Assembly: GCF_000341085.1 (NCBI RefSeq)
Contig: NZ_ANBA01000009.1
Location: 682,001-746,000, forward strand
DNA: 64,000 nt
Direction: 5' to 3'
Source of the DNA: Nocardiopsis ganjiahuensis DSM 45031
GTDB taxonomy: Bacteria > Actinomycetota > Actinomycetes > Streptosporangiales > Streptosporangiaceae
Below the pieces are notes generated by a model. The model was given only the letters and a program-made list of their open reading frames with translations. It was not told the origin of the DNA and did no database searches. Within the stretch, counting starts at the first letter, position 1. Every line of letters begins with the position of its first letter. Shown here piece after piece: positions 1 to 10,108 of this stretch. Position numbers and translations under genes: made by a program.

Positions 1-333
1 GAGGAAGAGTTCGTACTCGGCGAGCAGGCGTCCCGGTTCGGCCGCGACCCTGGCCATGAGCTCGGCGAGTTCGCGCCGCCGGTCCCCGCCGGCGGACAGG
101 CGGCGCATCCTCTCGGAGTCCTCGTCCATCACGCTGGTCAGGGCGGCGGTCAGGAGGTCGCCCAACCCGGTGAAGTAGTAGGTCGTGGCGGAGGTGGGCA
201 GCCCCGCCTCCTGCGAGACCGTGCGGTGGCTGACCCCGGCCACCCCGGCGCGTTCGATGACGCGCAGGGTGGCCTCGATCAGTGCCCTGCGGCGCAGTTC
301 GCCCTTGGCGCGGCGTCCGTCCGTCTGGTTCAG
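1..333 (-). CDS. TetR-family transcriptional regulator (C-terminus outside window)
   Basis: Only the N-terminal ~111 residues lie in the window. The helix-turn-helix is clear: a recognition region reading VSHRTVSQEAGLPTSATTYYF follows a first helix with LIEATLRVIERAG, as in TetR proteins. No ATG or GTG fits before the HTH. The best start is a CTG at 331-333 that overlaps the stop codon of the upstream MFS gene (CTGA overlap) behind a GAGGAG purine run, so the two genes are probably translationally coupled. It most likely represses the exporter operon through the palindromes at 1631-1668. The family and orientation are secure. The CTG start is inferred. Confidence 0.85.
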   Translation of the reverse strand, partial: MNQTDGRRAKGELRRRALIEATLRVIERAGVAGVSHRTVSQEAGLPTSATTYYFTGLGDLLTAALTSVMDEDSERMRRLSAGGDRRRELAELMARVAAEPGRLLAEYELFL

Positions 334-1601
334 GTCTCCTCCTCGGTTCCTGCGCCGAGGGTAACGGAATCGGCTCCCTCCTCTCCCGGCCGTGTCGTCG
401 CGGGAGCACGGCCTGTCGTGGCTGCGCAGCGCAGCAGGGGTGTGCCCGCGACCACGGTCCCCAGAGCGGCCAGGCCCGCGACCACCGCCACGAGGAACCC
501 GCCGGTGGTGCCGGAGGCCTCCACTGCCAGCCCCGCTGTGAAGGTGCCGAGCGCGGTGCCGACGGTGAGTCCTGTCAGGGCCCAGGTCATCCCCTCGGTG
601 AGACGGGCGGGCGGAACGACCCGTTCGACAAGGGTCATCACCAGGATCATGGTCGGCGCGAAGAACACCCCGGCCAGGAGGACGGCCAGGGACAGGGTCG
701 CGATCCCGCCGACCATCAGCAGGGGCAGCGTGGTGAGGGCGGTACCGGTCACGGCCACCAGCAGCATGGTGTGCGGCCGCCAGGGCGGGTTCAGCGCCCC
801 GAAGGCCAGTCCGGAGACAGCCGAGCCCAGGGCGTAGGCCGACAGGACGATCCCGGTCGCGCCGGGCACCCCCAGGTTCTCGGCGAAGGCGACCGCGACC
901 ACGTCGACCGCGCCGACGATCACCCCTCCGGAGGCCAGGGTCAGGACCAGGAGCGCGACGGAGCCGCTGAGTGCGCGCGGGCCCCGGTCACCGGTGGCCC
1001 CGGGAGCGCGGACCGGCGGTTCGGTGCCCCTCTGGGCGACGAACAGGCTCACCCCCACGGCCAGGAAGGCCGCCGCGGCGAGCGGACCGGCCTGGGCGAA
1101 GACCATGGTGCTCAGGACCACCGACAGCGCCGGTCCGGTGATGAAGGTGAGCTCGTCGGCCACCGACTCGAAGGAGTAGGCGGTGTGCAGCCGTGGGGTG
1201 CCGCGGTGGATCTCGGTCCACCGGGCGCGGGCCATCGCGGACATGCTCGGCATCGTCCCGCTGGGGACGGCGCAGGCGAACAACAGCCACAGGGGTGCGT
1301 CGAGCCGCACGCACAGCAGCATCAGGAGCAGCGACGACACGCTGACGGCGGCGGCGGGGGGCAGGACCCGGTGCTGGCCGTAGCGGTCGGCGAGACGGGA
1401 GACCTGTGGCGTGATCAGGGCCATGGACAGGGTGAACGTGGCAGCGACGGCCCCGGCCAGGGCGTAGCTGCCGTGGGTGGCGGCGAGCATCGTGATGATG
1501 CCGACGTTGGTCATGGCCACCGGCATTCGGCCGATGAGTCCGGCGGCGGTGAAGCCCTTGGTCCCGGGCACGGCGAAGATCCGCGCGTACGGATTGGGCA
1601 T
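330..1601 (-). CDS. MFS transporter (drug-efflux type)
   Basis: This 423-residue hydrophobic protein has about 12 predicted membrane segments. The MFS motif A-like segment RLADRYGQHRVLP lies between the second and third helices. An earlier in-frame ATG exists at 1709, but ATG 1601 (MPNPYARIFAVPG) has a GAAGGA purine run in front and gives the usual MFS N-terminus just before the first helix. It would act in the cytoplasmic membrane, probably as a proton-driven exporter. The substrate cannot be read from sequence. It is first in a two-gene unit with the TetR gene. It resembles the MFS gene at 19587-20873 in size and organisation. Confidence 0.85.
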   Translation of the reverse strand: MPNPYARIFAVPGTKGFTAAGLIGRMPVAMTNVGIITMLAATHGSYALAGAVAATFTLSMALITPQVSRLADRYGQHRVLPPAAAVSVSSLLLMLLCVRLDAPLWLLFACAVPSGTMPSMSAMARARWTEIHRGTPRLHTAYSFESVADELTFITGPALSVVLSTMVFAQAGPLAAAAFLAVGVSLFVAQRGTEPPVRAPGATGDRGPRALSGSVALLVLTLASGGVIVGAVDVVAVAFAENLGVPGATGIVLSAYALGSAVSGLAFGALNPPWRPHTMLLVAVTGTALTTLPLLMVGGIATLSLAVLLAGVFFAPTMILVMTLVERVVPPARLTEGMTWALTGLTVGTALGTFTAGLAVEASGTTGGFLVAVVAGLAALGTVVAGTPLLRCAATTGRAPATTRPGEEGADSVTLGAGTEEET

Positions 1602-1630
1602 GGCTGGTCCTTCGGTTCGAGTGATCGGGT

Positions 1631-1668
1631 CGGGACACGTCCCGAAACATCTGGGACACTCGTCCCAG
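1631..1668 (-). promoter_or_regulatory. Tandem palindromic operators upstream of the MFS-TetR unit
   Basis: There are two inverted repeats with the same GGGAC/GTCCC half-sites. One is CGGGACACGTCCCG at 1631-1644. The other is CTGGGAC-N4-GTCCCAG at 1651-1668. They lie 30-67 bases upstream of the MFS start, where a repressor would block transcription. The TetR protein encoded at the end of the same unit is the natural candidate to bind. The palindromes are seen directly; the binding partner is inferred. Confidence 0.7.
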
Positions 1669-1802
1669 TTTTTGCACAGAAGGCTGCCCGAAGCAAGCCT
1701 TTGTGACAAGCGCCGCCTCCCGCCCCGTCGGAGAAGTCCTTTGCCCGAGCCCCTTCCCTGCGGCTACGTTGCGAGGACCCCCTCAGTCGAGGAGTTCGTC
1801 CA

Positions 1803-3059
1803 ATGAGCACGGTCCTGTTCGCCCCGGAAACCTTCAACCTCGCCGAGACGACACGGGCGATCGAGGTCGCCCGGCGCCTGCGGGACCGGCACGAGTGCGT
1901 GTTCGCCGGGTACTCCCAGCGGTACGCGGGCCTGGTCGAGGAGGCGGGGTTCGAGTACCACCCGCTCTCCCCCGAGCTCACCGACGCCCAGGCCGACCAG
2001 CTGATCCGCTTCGACCAGGGGCGGAGCGCGAACCACCCGTTCACCGCGGGGGTCGTTCGGGCCCGGGTGGAGAGCGAGCTGGAACTGAACACACTGCTGC
2101 GCCCGGCCGCGACCGTCATCGGCACGACGCTCAGCCAGGCGGTGTCCGCACGGGTCAGCGGGATCCCGCTGGTGTACGTCAAACCGTTCGCCTACTCGTG
2201 GCCGCACCTGCGTCAGGCCCGTTCCCTCCCCCTGGCACCCGGGAACGGACGTTCGGCCAGGACGGTCAACGCCGGTGCCGCCCGCCTCCTGCGCGAGGTC
2301 GCACGGTACGCCTCGTACAAACCTCGCGGTTTCGCGAGGGTGGCACGCGAGTACGGCGTGCGGCTGCCCCGCAGGACGGTCGAGGCGCTGGACGGGGACG
2401 TCAACCTGATCACCTCGATCTCCGGTTACCTGCACCCCTACCGGCTCCCGCCGAACTACCACTGGGTGGGCCCCGTCTACGCCCGCCTCGACCAGGAGGT
2501 ACCGCCGGAGGTGTCCGAACTGGTCGGGAAGGCCAGGGATGCGGACCGGAGGGTCGTCTACTGCGCGATGGGCAGCTCCGCCAACCGGGACATCGTGCTC
2601 CGTGTCCTGCGTGAGCTCTCCCGGCTGCCCGTCACCGTGATCGCCCCGGTCGCCCGGTACCTGGAGCAGGGGGACCTGGAGGAGCTGGGCCCCCGTGTGC
2701 ACGTGTTCGACCTGCTGCCCGCCCACAAGCTCGGGGACCTGATCGACGCCTCCGTCATCCACGGCGGGGAGGGCACCGTCCAGACCGCCGTGGCCTCGGG
2801 CAAACCGTTCCTCGGCATCGGCCTCCAGCCGGAGCAGCGCTGGAACGTCGACGACTGCGCCCGCTTCGGCAACGCCGTCGGCCTCTCCCCCCAGCAGGCC
2901 CGGGGCGAACGGCTGCGCCGGGCCCTGGAGACACTGCTCCACGACCCCTGGCTGCGCACCCGGGCCGAGGAGCTCCGGCGACGCCTCTCCGGCATCGACG
3001 GCGCCAGGAACGCCGCCGACCGCATCCACGACCTCGTCACAGATCCCGAGGCCTCATGA
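1803..3059 (+). CDS. MGT-type glycosyltransferase (GT1 fold)
   Basis: This 418-residue protein has the two-domain GT-B layout of macrolide-type UDP-glycosyltransferases. The C-terminal donor-binding signature is present around residues 319-360 as HGGEGTVQTAVASG followed by an LQPEQRWNVDDCARFG stretch. In the family this loop binds the nucleotide sugar. A GAGGAG ribosome site lies about 9 bases before the ATG. Such enzymes glycosylate small hydrophobic acceptors in the cytoplasm. No natural-product gene cluster surrounds it, so the acceptor is unknown. The neighbouring divergent exporter could fit a role in self-protection by glycosylation and export, but that is speculation. It overlaps the next gene by ATGA. 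Confidence 0.85.
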   Translation: MSTVLFAPETFNLAETTRAIEVARRLRDRHECVFAGYSQRYAGLVEEAGFEYHPLSPELTDAQADQLIRFDQGRSANHPFTAGVVRARVESELELNTLLRPAATVIGTTLSQAVSARVSGIPLVYVKPFAYSWPHLRQARSLPLAPGNGRSARTVNAGAARLLREVARYASYKPRGFARVAREYGVRLPRRTVEALDGDVNLITSISGYLHPYRLPPNYHWVGPVYARLDQEVPPEVSELVGKARDADRRVVYCAMGSSANRDIVLRVLRELSRLPVTVIAPVARYLEQGDLEELGPRVHVFDLLPAHKLGDLIDASVIHGGEGTVQTAVASGKPFLGIGLQPEQRWNVDDCARFGNAVGLSPQQARGERLRRALETLLHDPWLRTRAEELRRRLSGIDGARNAADRIHDLVTDPEAS

Positions 3060-3553
3060 GTCCGCACCTCGAGCCCGTCCTCGAACTCCCGGACGGGACT
3101 CTCACCTCCATCGAGCTCGACACCTTCCTCCACACCTGGGCCGACTACAACGGGGCGGAGACCCCGCGCGGGCTTCTCCAGGAGGAGATGACCCTGTTCC
3201 CCGGCGGCCTGCGCGCCTTCGGCCACGGGGTCACCGTGGACCCGGGGTGCTGCTTCGGCCTGGAGGACTGGCGCGAATGGCGGTGGCTGCTCGACCGCGA
3301 ACCGATCTGGATGGGGCACGACCCGGGCGTGGTCCAGGAGTTCGTCGGCGACGAGGTCCACCTGTCCCGGGAAGGGCGGGAGCAACGTGTCAGGATTCCC
3401 CTCGCGGAACTCCCCCGCCTGCTCACCGGGGTCCGCGAACAGCTGCTCGTCCTGCTCGCCCTCGTCGAGCGGAAGGAGGGGCCCGAAGTCGCCGCCCTCC
3501 TCGACCGCGATCTCCACGTCACCGACCCCCTGGACCTGCCGTTCGGGGCCTGA
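3056..3553 (+). CDS. Uncharacterised protein coupled to the glycosyltransferase
   Basis: I do not recognise this 165-residue protein. Its ATG overlaps the glycosyltransferase stop (ATGA), so the two are very likely co-translated. It is acidic and soluble, with no signal or membrane segment. Residues around 75-100 are rich in Trp (LEDWREWRWLLDREPIWMG). The layout recalls the small barrel-like or SUKH/immunity-like proteins common in actinomycetes, but no diagnostic motif supports naming it. Confidence 0.7.
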   Translation: MSPHLEPVLELPDGTLTSIELDTFLHTWADYNGAETPRGLLQEEMTLFPGGLRAFGHGVTVDPGCCFGLEDWREWRWLLDREPIWMGHDPGVVQEFVGDEVHLSREGREQRVRIPLAELPRLLTGVREQLLVLLALVERKEGPEVAALLDRDLHVTDPLDLPFGA

Positions 3554-3716
3554 CGCCGCCCCCGGCCCCGGACCGGCGCAGCTCGTCCGGAACGCGCGGA
3601 ACGTGGTCGATCAGCTCGAACGGCTCCCCCACGGGGCCTGAGTCGCCGCAGGGCCGCGAAAACGGGTGGAGGGAAGCCGGCCACGAGGGCTTGAATGGGG
3701 GCTGGAGGTGGGGCCG

Positions 3717-4307
3717 GTGCGACCTGGTGTGGGCGCTCCCCTGCGGGCGTGTGCGGAGTGTCCGGGACCCGAGTACAGCGGGGCTCCGGACTGTGCGCGG
3801 TGCCGTGGACTGGTGGACGCGATCCTGGAGGAGGAGTGGGCCGCGTTCCTGGCGCGGGAGGGGTTCGCTCCCGAGGACGGGGCCGAGGTGGCGGCGCTGG
3901 TCGTCGAGGAACCGGACCGGTACGACTGGCGGGTGGTCGACGCCGCCATGGACCGGCTGGTCTGCCCGGAGTGCGGTGGCCCCTTGAGCCGTGGACCGGC
4001 GGGATGCGGGCCGTGCGACCTGGCGAACGGGTTCCGGTACGCGGCGATCGAGGTCGACCGGCCGGGAGTGCCGCCGGGGAACGAGCACGCGGTCCGGGTG
4101 AACGTGTCGGTGGTGCGGCGGCCGGACGGGATCTCCGTGAGGGAGGTGCTGGCGCGGCGGCTCATGCTGCCGTTGCTCCTGCAGGGGCAGCTGGCCACCA
4201 CAGGACAGGCACAGGCCGACAAGGCGAAGATGAACCGGATGGGCATCGCTGAGATCGAGGCCCTGTTCCCCCGGCTGCTCGCCTCGCCCACCGACTGGGT
4301 CCCGTGA
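3717..4307 (+). CDS. Uncharacterised protein with two CxxC zinc-ribbon-like motifs
   Basis: This 196-residue protein is not recognised. Two Cys-rich clusters are visible. The N-terminal one has CAEC and CARC, and a central one has CPECGGP followed by CGPC. Each could hold one zinc ion. The remainder is acidic with a charged C-terminus. I chose the GTG at 3717 because a GGAGGTG ribosome site (3704-3710) lies 6 bases upstream. A GTG at 3666 in the same frame has no such site. It follows the glycosyltransferase pair on the same strand after a 163-base gap. No function can be assigned. Confidence 0.6.
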   Translation: MRPGVGAPLRACAECPGPEYSGAPDCARCRGLVDAILEEEWAAFLAREGFAPEDGAEVAALVVEEPDRYDWRVVDAAMDRLVCPECGGPLSRGPAGCGPCDLANGFRYAAIEVDRPGVPPGNEHAVRVNVSVVRRPDGISVREVLARRLMLPLLLQGQLATTGQAQADKAKMNRMGIAEIEALFPRLLASPTDWVP

Positions 4308-4316
4308 ACTCCCGCA

Positions 4317-4364
4317 CCTCTGGGGCCGGGCCGGGTACGGGGTTCTCGGCCCGACCACCAGAGG
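4317..4364. terminator. Hairpin between convergent genes
   Basis: The arms CCTCTGG (4317-4323) and CCAGAGG (4358-4364) enclose a GC-rich loop with further GGCCGGG/CCCGACC pairing. It sits just after the 3717-4307 stop, facing the convergent gene that ends at 4574. There is no U-tract, as is usual for actinomycete terminators. Confidence 0.5.
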
Positions 4365-4573
4365 GCGACGACCGGACAGGAGGGGGACCTGCACCAGCCG
4401 ACGGGGAGGACACGGCCCGTCCGGAAACAAGGGGCGCTCCGGTCAGGCCCTGCCCCGACACCTCCGCGGAGGGGGGTGGGGGGTGCCGTGGAACTATTCT
4501 TACCGGATCGGGAAAGGCCGTACGGGGAAAACCGGGAATCCGACCGGATCCGGTTCCGCACGGGTGAGGCGAA

Positions 4574-4996
4574 TCAGGAGATAGCCGCCCGGAACGCCCG
4601 GTCGTGCTCGTCGACGGGGGCGTCGTCGAGGTCTCCGACGAAGACCGCCACCGGCTGTCCGCCCTTCTCCCCGGTCTCCGCGGACAACGCGACCCAGTGG
4701 TGGTAGTTGGGGTGCTCCATGGTCGTGCAGGCTGCGGCCGGGGCCAGGTTCGCGATGGCGGCGTCCAGCTGTTCCCGGGTCAGCGGGTAGGTGGCGGTGC
4801 CCGAGGTGTGACCGCAGGCGAGGCCGAGGGCGATGGCGGGCAGGATGCGCTCGCCGACATTGGTCAGGGTGAAGGCGGTGCCGCCGTCGCAGTGCACCCC
4901 CACCGCGTACGCGGCCGGCCGCTCCCAGCCCGGATGTCCCGCTTCCAGCCGGTTCAGCCCGGCGACGATCTCTTCCTTGGTGGCCCACTGCTCCAT
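4574..4996 (-). CDS. Uncharacterised protein in an operon with PhzF
   Basis: This 140-residue protein starts at ATG 4996, with a GAAGGGA ribosome site 4-5 bases upstream, 11 bases after the phzF-like stop. It is soluble, with no signal peptide. A central segment (VGERILPAIALGLACGHTSGTATYP) and an HPNYHHWVAL stretch late in the protein are the most distinctive parts. I cannot place it in a named family. Gene order and spacing indicate co-transcription with the PhzF-family isomerase. Confidence 0.65.
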   Translation of the reverse strand: MEQWATKEEIVAGLNRLEAGHPGWERPAAYAVGVHCDGGTAFTLTNVGERILPAIALGLACGHTSGTATYPLTREQLDAAIANLAPAAACTTMEHPNYHHWVALSAETGEKGGQPVAVFVGDLDDAPVDEHDRAFRAAIS

Positions 4997-5007
4997 GGGG
5001 ATCCCTT

Positions 5008-5796
5008 CTAGAGGTGCAGGTTTCCGGTGGCGACGGTGACGGCGTCGCCGCCGATGAGGACGCGGTCCCCGGCCAGGCGCAGGTGGAGGTCGCCGCCGCG
5101 CCGGGAGGCCTGGTGGGCGAGGAACTCGGTACGGCCCAGGCGTTCGGCCCAGAACGGGGCGATGACGGTGTGCGCGCTGCCCGTCACCGGGTCCTCGGGG
5201 ACACCGACGTTGGGTGCGAAGAAGCGGGAGACGAGGTCGGCACGGCCCTCTCCGCGTGCGGTGACGATGACGCCGCGGGCGGGGATCCGCGCCAGTCCGG
5301 CCTGGTCGGGGTCGAGGGAGCGGACGACCGCCTCGCTCTCGAGTTCGACGAGCAGGTCGTCGGTGCCGCCGCTGCCGACCCACAGGGGGCGGGCCCCGAG
5401 GGCTTCGGCCAGCCCTTCGGGTTCCTCGATCCCGGTGGCGGGCCGGGCGGGGAAGTCCATCCAGAGCCTCCCGTCCTCGCGCTGGACGGTGAGGACGCCG
5501 CTGCGGGTGCTGAAGCGGATCGGCCCCTCGAACCCGGCCTCGGTGAGGGCGTGCGCCGTGGCCAGGGTGGCGTGCCCGCACAGGTCGACCTCGGCCTTCG
5601 GGGTGAACCAGCGCAGTTCGAAGTCGGCGTCGGGGTCCTCGGTCCGGCGGGCGAAGGCGGTCTCGGAGAGGTTGAACTCCGCGGCGACCCCCTGGGCCCA
5701 GAGGTCGGGATAGGCGTCGTCCAGGACGAGGACGGCGGCGGGGTTCCCGGCGAGGGGTCTGTCGGTGAAGGCGTCGACGACGCGGTACTCGGGCAT
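5008..5796 (-). CDS. PhzF-family isomerase/epimerase
   Basis: This 262-residue protein matches the PhzF family in length and in its N-terminal signature YRVVDAFTDRPLAGNPAAVL. It keeps the Glu of NLSETAF (near residue 45), which is the catalytic acid in PhzF and diaminopimelate-epimerase-fold enzymes. The segment WFTPKAEVDLCGHATLATAH is also typical. No phenazine genes are nearby, so this is one of the many PhzF paralogues of unknown substrate. It is the first gene of a two-gene unit transcribed leftwards. Confidence 0.85.
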   Translation of the reverse strand: MPEYRVVDAFTDRPLAGNPAAVLVLDDAYPDLWAQGVAAEFNLSETAFARRTEDPDADFELRWFTPKAEVDLCGHATLATAHALTEAGFEGPIRFSTRSGVLTVQREDGRLWMDFPARPATGIEEPEGLAEALGARPLWVGSGGTDDLLVELESEAVVRSLDPDQAGLARIPARGVIVTARGEGRADLVSRFFAPNVGVPEDPVTGSAHTVIAPFWAERLGRTEFLAHQASRRGGDLHLRLAGDRVLIGGDAVTVATGNLHL

Positions 5797-5867
5797 GGCC
5801 CCATTCTGCCGCCTGACCTGGGCCGCCCAAGGGCCGATCAGGGGTGAAATGGCCCCTATCCCCGCCC

Positions 5868-6308
5868 CTACTGCAGGTGGGGCTCGTCCAGGATGAACAT
5901 GGTCTGGGTGCTCTTCACCTCGGGCAGGCGCTGGAGCCGCTCCAGGACGAAGGTGCGCAGAGCCGCGGCGTCGACCACCCGCACCAGGAGGAGGAGGTCC
6001 ACGTCACCGGAGACGAGCGCGGCGTGGTCGACCTCGGGGATGTCGCGCAGGTACTCGCGGAACCTCTCCCAGGAGTGCTGTTCGATCCGTACGGAGACGT
6101 AGGCCGAGAGCGCGGTGCCGTACTTCTCGGGGTCGATGACGGCGGTGAATCCCCTGATCACGCCCTCGTCGCGCAACCGTTCGAGACGGGAGTAGGCGTT
6201 GGCCCGGGAGATGTGCGCGCTCTCGGCGACGGCACGGATCGACATACGGCCGTCATCGCACAGGAGCGCGATGATGCGGCGGTCGGTGTCGTCCAGCTGC
6301 ACGGCCAT
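5868..6308 (-). CDS. bkdR: AsnC/Lrp-family regulator, likely controls the adjacent bkd operon
   Basis: This 146-residue protein has an N-terminal winged HTH (LDDTDRRIIALLCDDGRMSIRAVAESAHISRANAYSRLERL) and a C-terminal RAM effector domain (VDLLLLVRVVDAAALRTFV), the standard Lrp layout. ATG 6308 gives the canonical start directly before LDDTD. It is divergent from a branched-chain 2-oxoacid dehydrogenase operon across 133 bases. In other bacteria Lrp-type BkdR regulates that pathway in response to branched-chain amino acids. The gene symbol rests on that context. Confidence 0.85.
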   Translation of the reverse strand: MAVQLDDTDRRIIALLCDDGRMSIRAVAESAHISRANAYSRLERLRDEGVIRGFTAVIDPEKYGTALSAYVSVRIEQHSWERFREYLRDIPEVDHAALVSGDVDLLLLVRVVDAAALRTFVLERLQRLPEVKSTQTMFILDEPHLQ

Positions 6309-6405
6309 GTGTCTTACCTCATACCGTCCGCATGGTGGACAAGTTAGATGATTTGCAATTGAAGGGGCTCTACCGAGCAGTTCGTCCAGCATCGGCCTGG
6401 AGCCA

Positions 6406-6442
6406 TCGACAATATGGGGTGATTCGCCGCATATTCAAGACA
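6406..6442 (+). promoter_or_regulatory. bkd promoter with overlapping palindrome, probable leaderless start
   Basis: A -35-like TCGACA (6406-6411) and a -10-like CATATT (6430-6435) are separated by 18 bases. This predicts transcription starting at about 6442, the A of the E1 alpha ATG. No Shine-Dalgarno sequence precedes that ATG, which agrees with leaderless translation. The inverted repeat AATATGGGG-N7-CCGCATATT (6411-6435, one mismatch) fills the spacer and the -10. This is the expected place for a repressing Lrp-type protein. Confidence 0.6.
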
Positions 6443-7539
6443 TGAAGCACACCGATGAGCGATCTCGCCCGGTTCCTCCTCTCCCCTCCCAGGAACCGGT
6501 GCGTCTGGTGGACCGGCACGGCCGACGTCGCGAACACCCCTCGTTCACCGCTCCCGACCACGCCGTACTCGCCGAGCTCCACCGGGCCATGGTCATCGGA
6601 CGCCGCTTCAACCAGCAGGCCAGCACCCTCGCCCGCCAGGGCCGCCTCGCGGTCTATCCCTCCTCCATGGGCCAGGAGGCCGCCCAGGTCGGCGGGGTGC
6701 TGGCTCTGTCGGAGCAGGACTGGCTCTTCCCCAGCTACCGCGACAGCGTCGCCATGGTCACCCACGGGGTGGACCCGGTGAAGACCCTCACCCTCTTCCG
6801 CGGTGACTGGCACTCGGGGTACAACCCGCACCACTACCGCTGCGCGCCGCAGTGCACCCCGCTGGCCACCAACGCCTCCCACGCGGTGGGACTGACCTAC
6901 GCCGCCCGGCGCAAGGGCCGCGACGTGGCCGCCCTGGTGCTCATGGGTGACGGGGCGACCAGCGAGGGCGACGCGCACGAGGCCTACAACTTCGCCGCCG
7001 TGTGGAACACCCCGGTGGTCTTCCTCGTCCAGAACAACCACTGGGCGATCAGTGTCCCGGTGCACCGGCAGAGCATCGCGCCCACCCTGGCGCACAAGGC
7101 CGTCGGCTACGGCATGCGGGGTTACAACGTGGACGGCAACGACGCCGCCGCGGTGCACTCGGTGGTGTCGCACGCGCTGGCAGAGGCCCGTGCCGGGGGC
7201 GGCCCCGCGATCGTCGAGGCGCTGACCTACCGCATCGATCCGCACACCAACTCGGACGCCCCGCAGCGCTACCGCGACTCCGCCGAGGTGGAGTACTGGG
7301 CCGAACGCGACCCGTTGGCCCGCCTGGAGACCCTGTTGCGCAACGAGCAGATCGTGGACGACGGCCTCCTGGGGATCTACGAGCGCGACGCCGAGCGGGT
7401 CGCCACCGCGGTCCGCGACCGGATGGCCGTCGAGGACAAACTCGACCCGGACTCCCTCTTCACCGACGTGTACGCCGCCATCCCCCCGGCTCTGGAACAG
7501 CAGCGGCGGGAACTGGCGGAGGAACTACGGCAGGTCTGA
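6442..7539 (+). CDS. bkdA: Branched-chain 2-oxoacid dehydrogenase E1 component, alpha subunit
   Basis: This 365-residue thiamine-diphosphate enzyme subunit carries the TPP-binding motif GDGATSEGDAHEAYNFA ending in NN at about residues 169-199. It decarboxylates 2-oxoacids derived from Val, Leu and Ile and passes the acyl group to E2. This yields branched acyl-CoA starters for iso/anteiso fatty acids. Pyruvate specificity cannot be excluded from sequence alone, but the Lrp-type neighbour favours branched substrates. It is the first gene of the operon, and its stop overlaps the E1 beta start by one base (TGATG). Confidence 0.88.
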   Translation: MKHTDERSRPVPPLPSQEPVRLVDRHGRRREHPSFTAPDHAVLAELHRAMVIGRRFNQQASTLARQGRLAVYPSSMGQEAAQVGGVLALSEQDWLFPSYRDSVAMVTHGVDPVKTLTLFRGDWHSGYNPHHYRCAPQCTPLATNASHAVGLTYAARRKGRDVAALVLMGDGATSEGDAHEAYNFAAVWNTPVVFLVQNNHWAISVPVHRQSIAPTLAHKAVGYGMRGYNVDGNDAAAVHSVVSHALAEARAGGGPAIVEALTYRIDPHTNSDAPQRYRDSAEVEYWAERDPLARLETLLRNEQIVDDGLLGIYERDAERVATAVRDRMAVEDKLDPDSLFTDVYAAIPPALEQQRRELAEELRQV

Positions 7540-8623
7540 TGGCGCACACACCCCCCACCCCGCCCACCGGCACCGAAACCGCCGCGACCGCCTCCGGTGC
7601 CGCCGCCTCCGCTGCGGCCGCCCAGGGGGCGGCCGAGGTCACCATGGGCGCGGCCCTGAACCGCGCCCTGCACGACGCCGTGGCCGAGGACCCTGACGTC
7701 CTGGTCTACGGGGAGGACGTCGGCCCCCTGGGCGGGGTCTTCCGGGTCACGGACGGCCTGACCTCGACCTTCGGCGAAGAACGGTGTTTCGACTCGCCGC
7801 TCGCGGAGTCCGGGATCGTGGGCACGGCGATCGGCATGGCCATGTACGGGCTGCGGCCCGTCGTGGAGATGCAGTTCGACGCCTTCGCCTACCCCGCCTT
7901 CGAGCAGGTGGTCTCGCACCTGGCCAAGATGCGCAACCGGACCCGGGGCGCGGTCCCCCTGCCGGTGGTGATCCGGGTGCCCTACGGCGGCGGCATCGGC
8001 GGCGTGGAGCACCACAGTGACTCCTCCGAGGCCTACTACACGCACACACCGGGGCTGCGCGTGGTCACACCCGGCACCCCCGCCGACGCCTACTCCATGC
8101 TGCGCGAGGCGATCGCCTGCGACGACCCGGTGGTGTTCCTGGAACCCAAGCGGCGCTACTGGTCCCGGCAGTCCGTGGACCTTCCCGTGCGCACCGAGCC
8201 GATGGAGCGCTCCGTGGTGCGGCGCCCGGGTTCGGACGTGACGCTCATCGCCTACGGCCCGATGGTCGAGACCGCCCTGGAGGCCGCCGAGCAGGCTGCC
8301 GCGGAGGGGCGCGACGTCGAGGTCGTGGACCTGCGCCAGCTGGCACCGTTCGACGACGCCACAGTGGCCGCCTCGGTCCGGCGCACCGGCCGCGCGGTGG
8401 TGGTGCACGAGGCCTCGGTCTTCGGCGGCTACGGCGCCGAGGTGGCCGCCCGCCTCACGGAACAGTGCTTCCACTACCTGGAGGCCCCGGTGCTGCGGGT
8501 CGGCGGGCTGGACGTCCCCTACCCGCCGCCGAAGCTGGAGGAGCACCACCTGCCCGGCGTGGACCGGATCCTCGCGGCGATGGACCGCCTGCAGTGGGAG
8601 TCCGAGTGGGTGGAGGGGCACGG

Positions 8624-8627
<4 letters not shown>
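7539..8627 (+). CDS. bkdB: Branched-chain 2-oxoacid dehydrogenase E1 component, beta subunit
   Basis: This 362-residue protein is a transketolase-like pyrimidine-binding beta subunit. It contains LVYGEDVGPLGGVFRVTDGL, then RPVVEMQFDAFAYPAFEQ, and a C-terminal transketolase domain ending VPYPPPKLEEHHLPGVDRI. The ATG at 7539 gives an Ala/Thr/Pro-rich leader of about 35 residues before conserved sequence begins (EVTMGAALNRAL), longer than usual. It forms the alpha2beta2 E1 heterotetramer with the preceding gene. Its stop overlaps the E2 start (GTGA). Confidence 0.9.

Positions 8628-10083
<1,456 letters not shown>

Positions 10084-10108
<25 letters not shown>

Noticed and set aside
5008..5796. 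Phenazine biosynthesis cluster
   Set aside because: Only a PhzF-family protein and one unknown gene are present. No phzA-E or phzG homologue is in the window.
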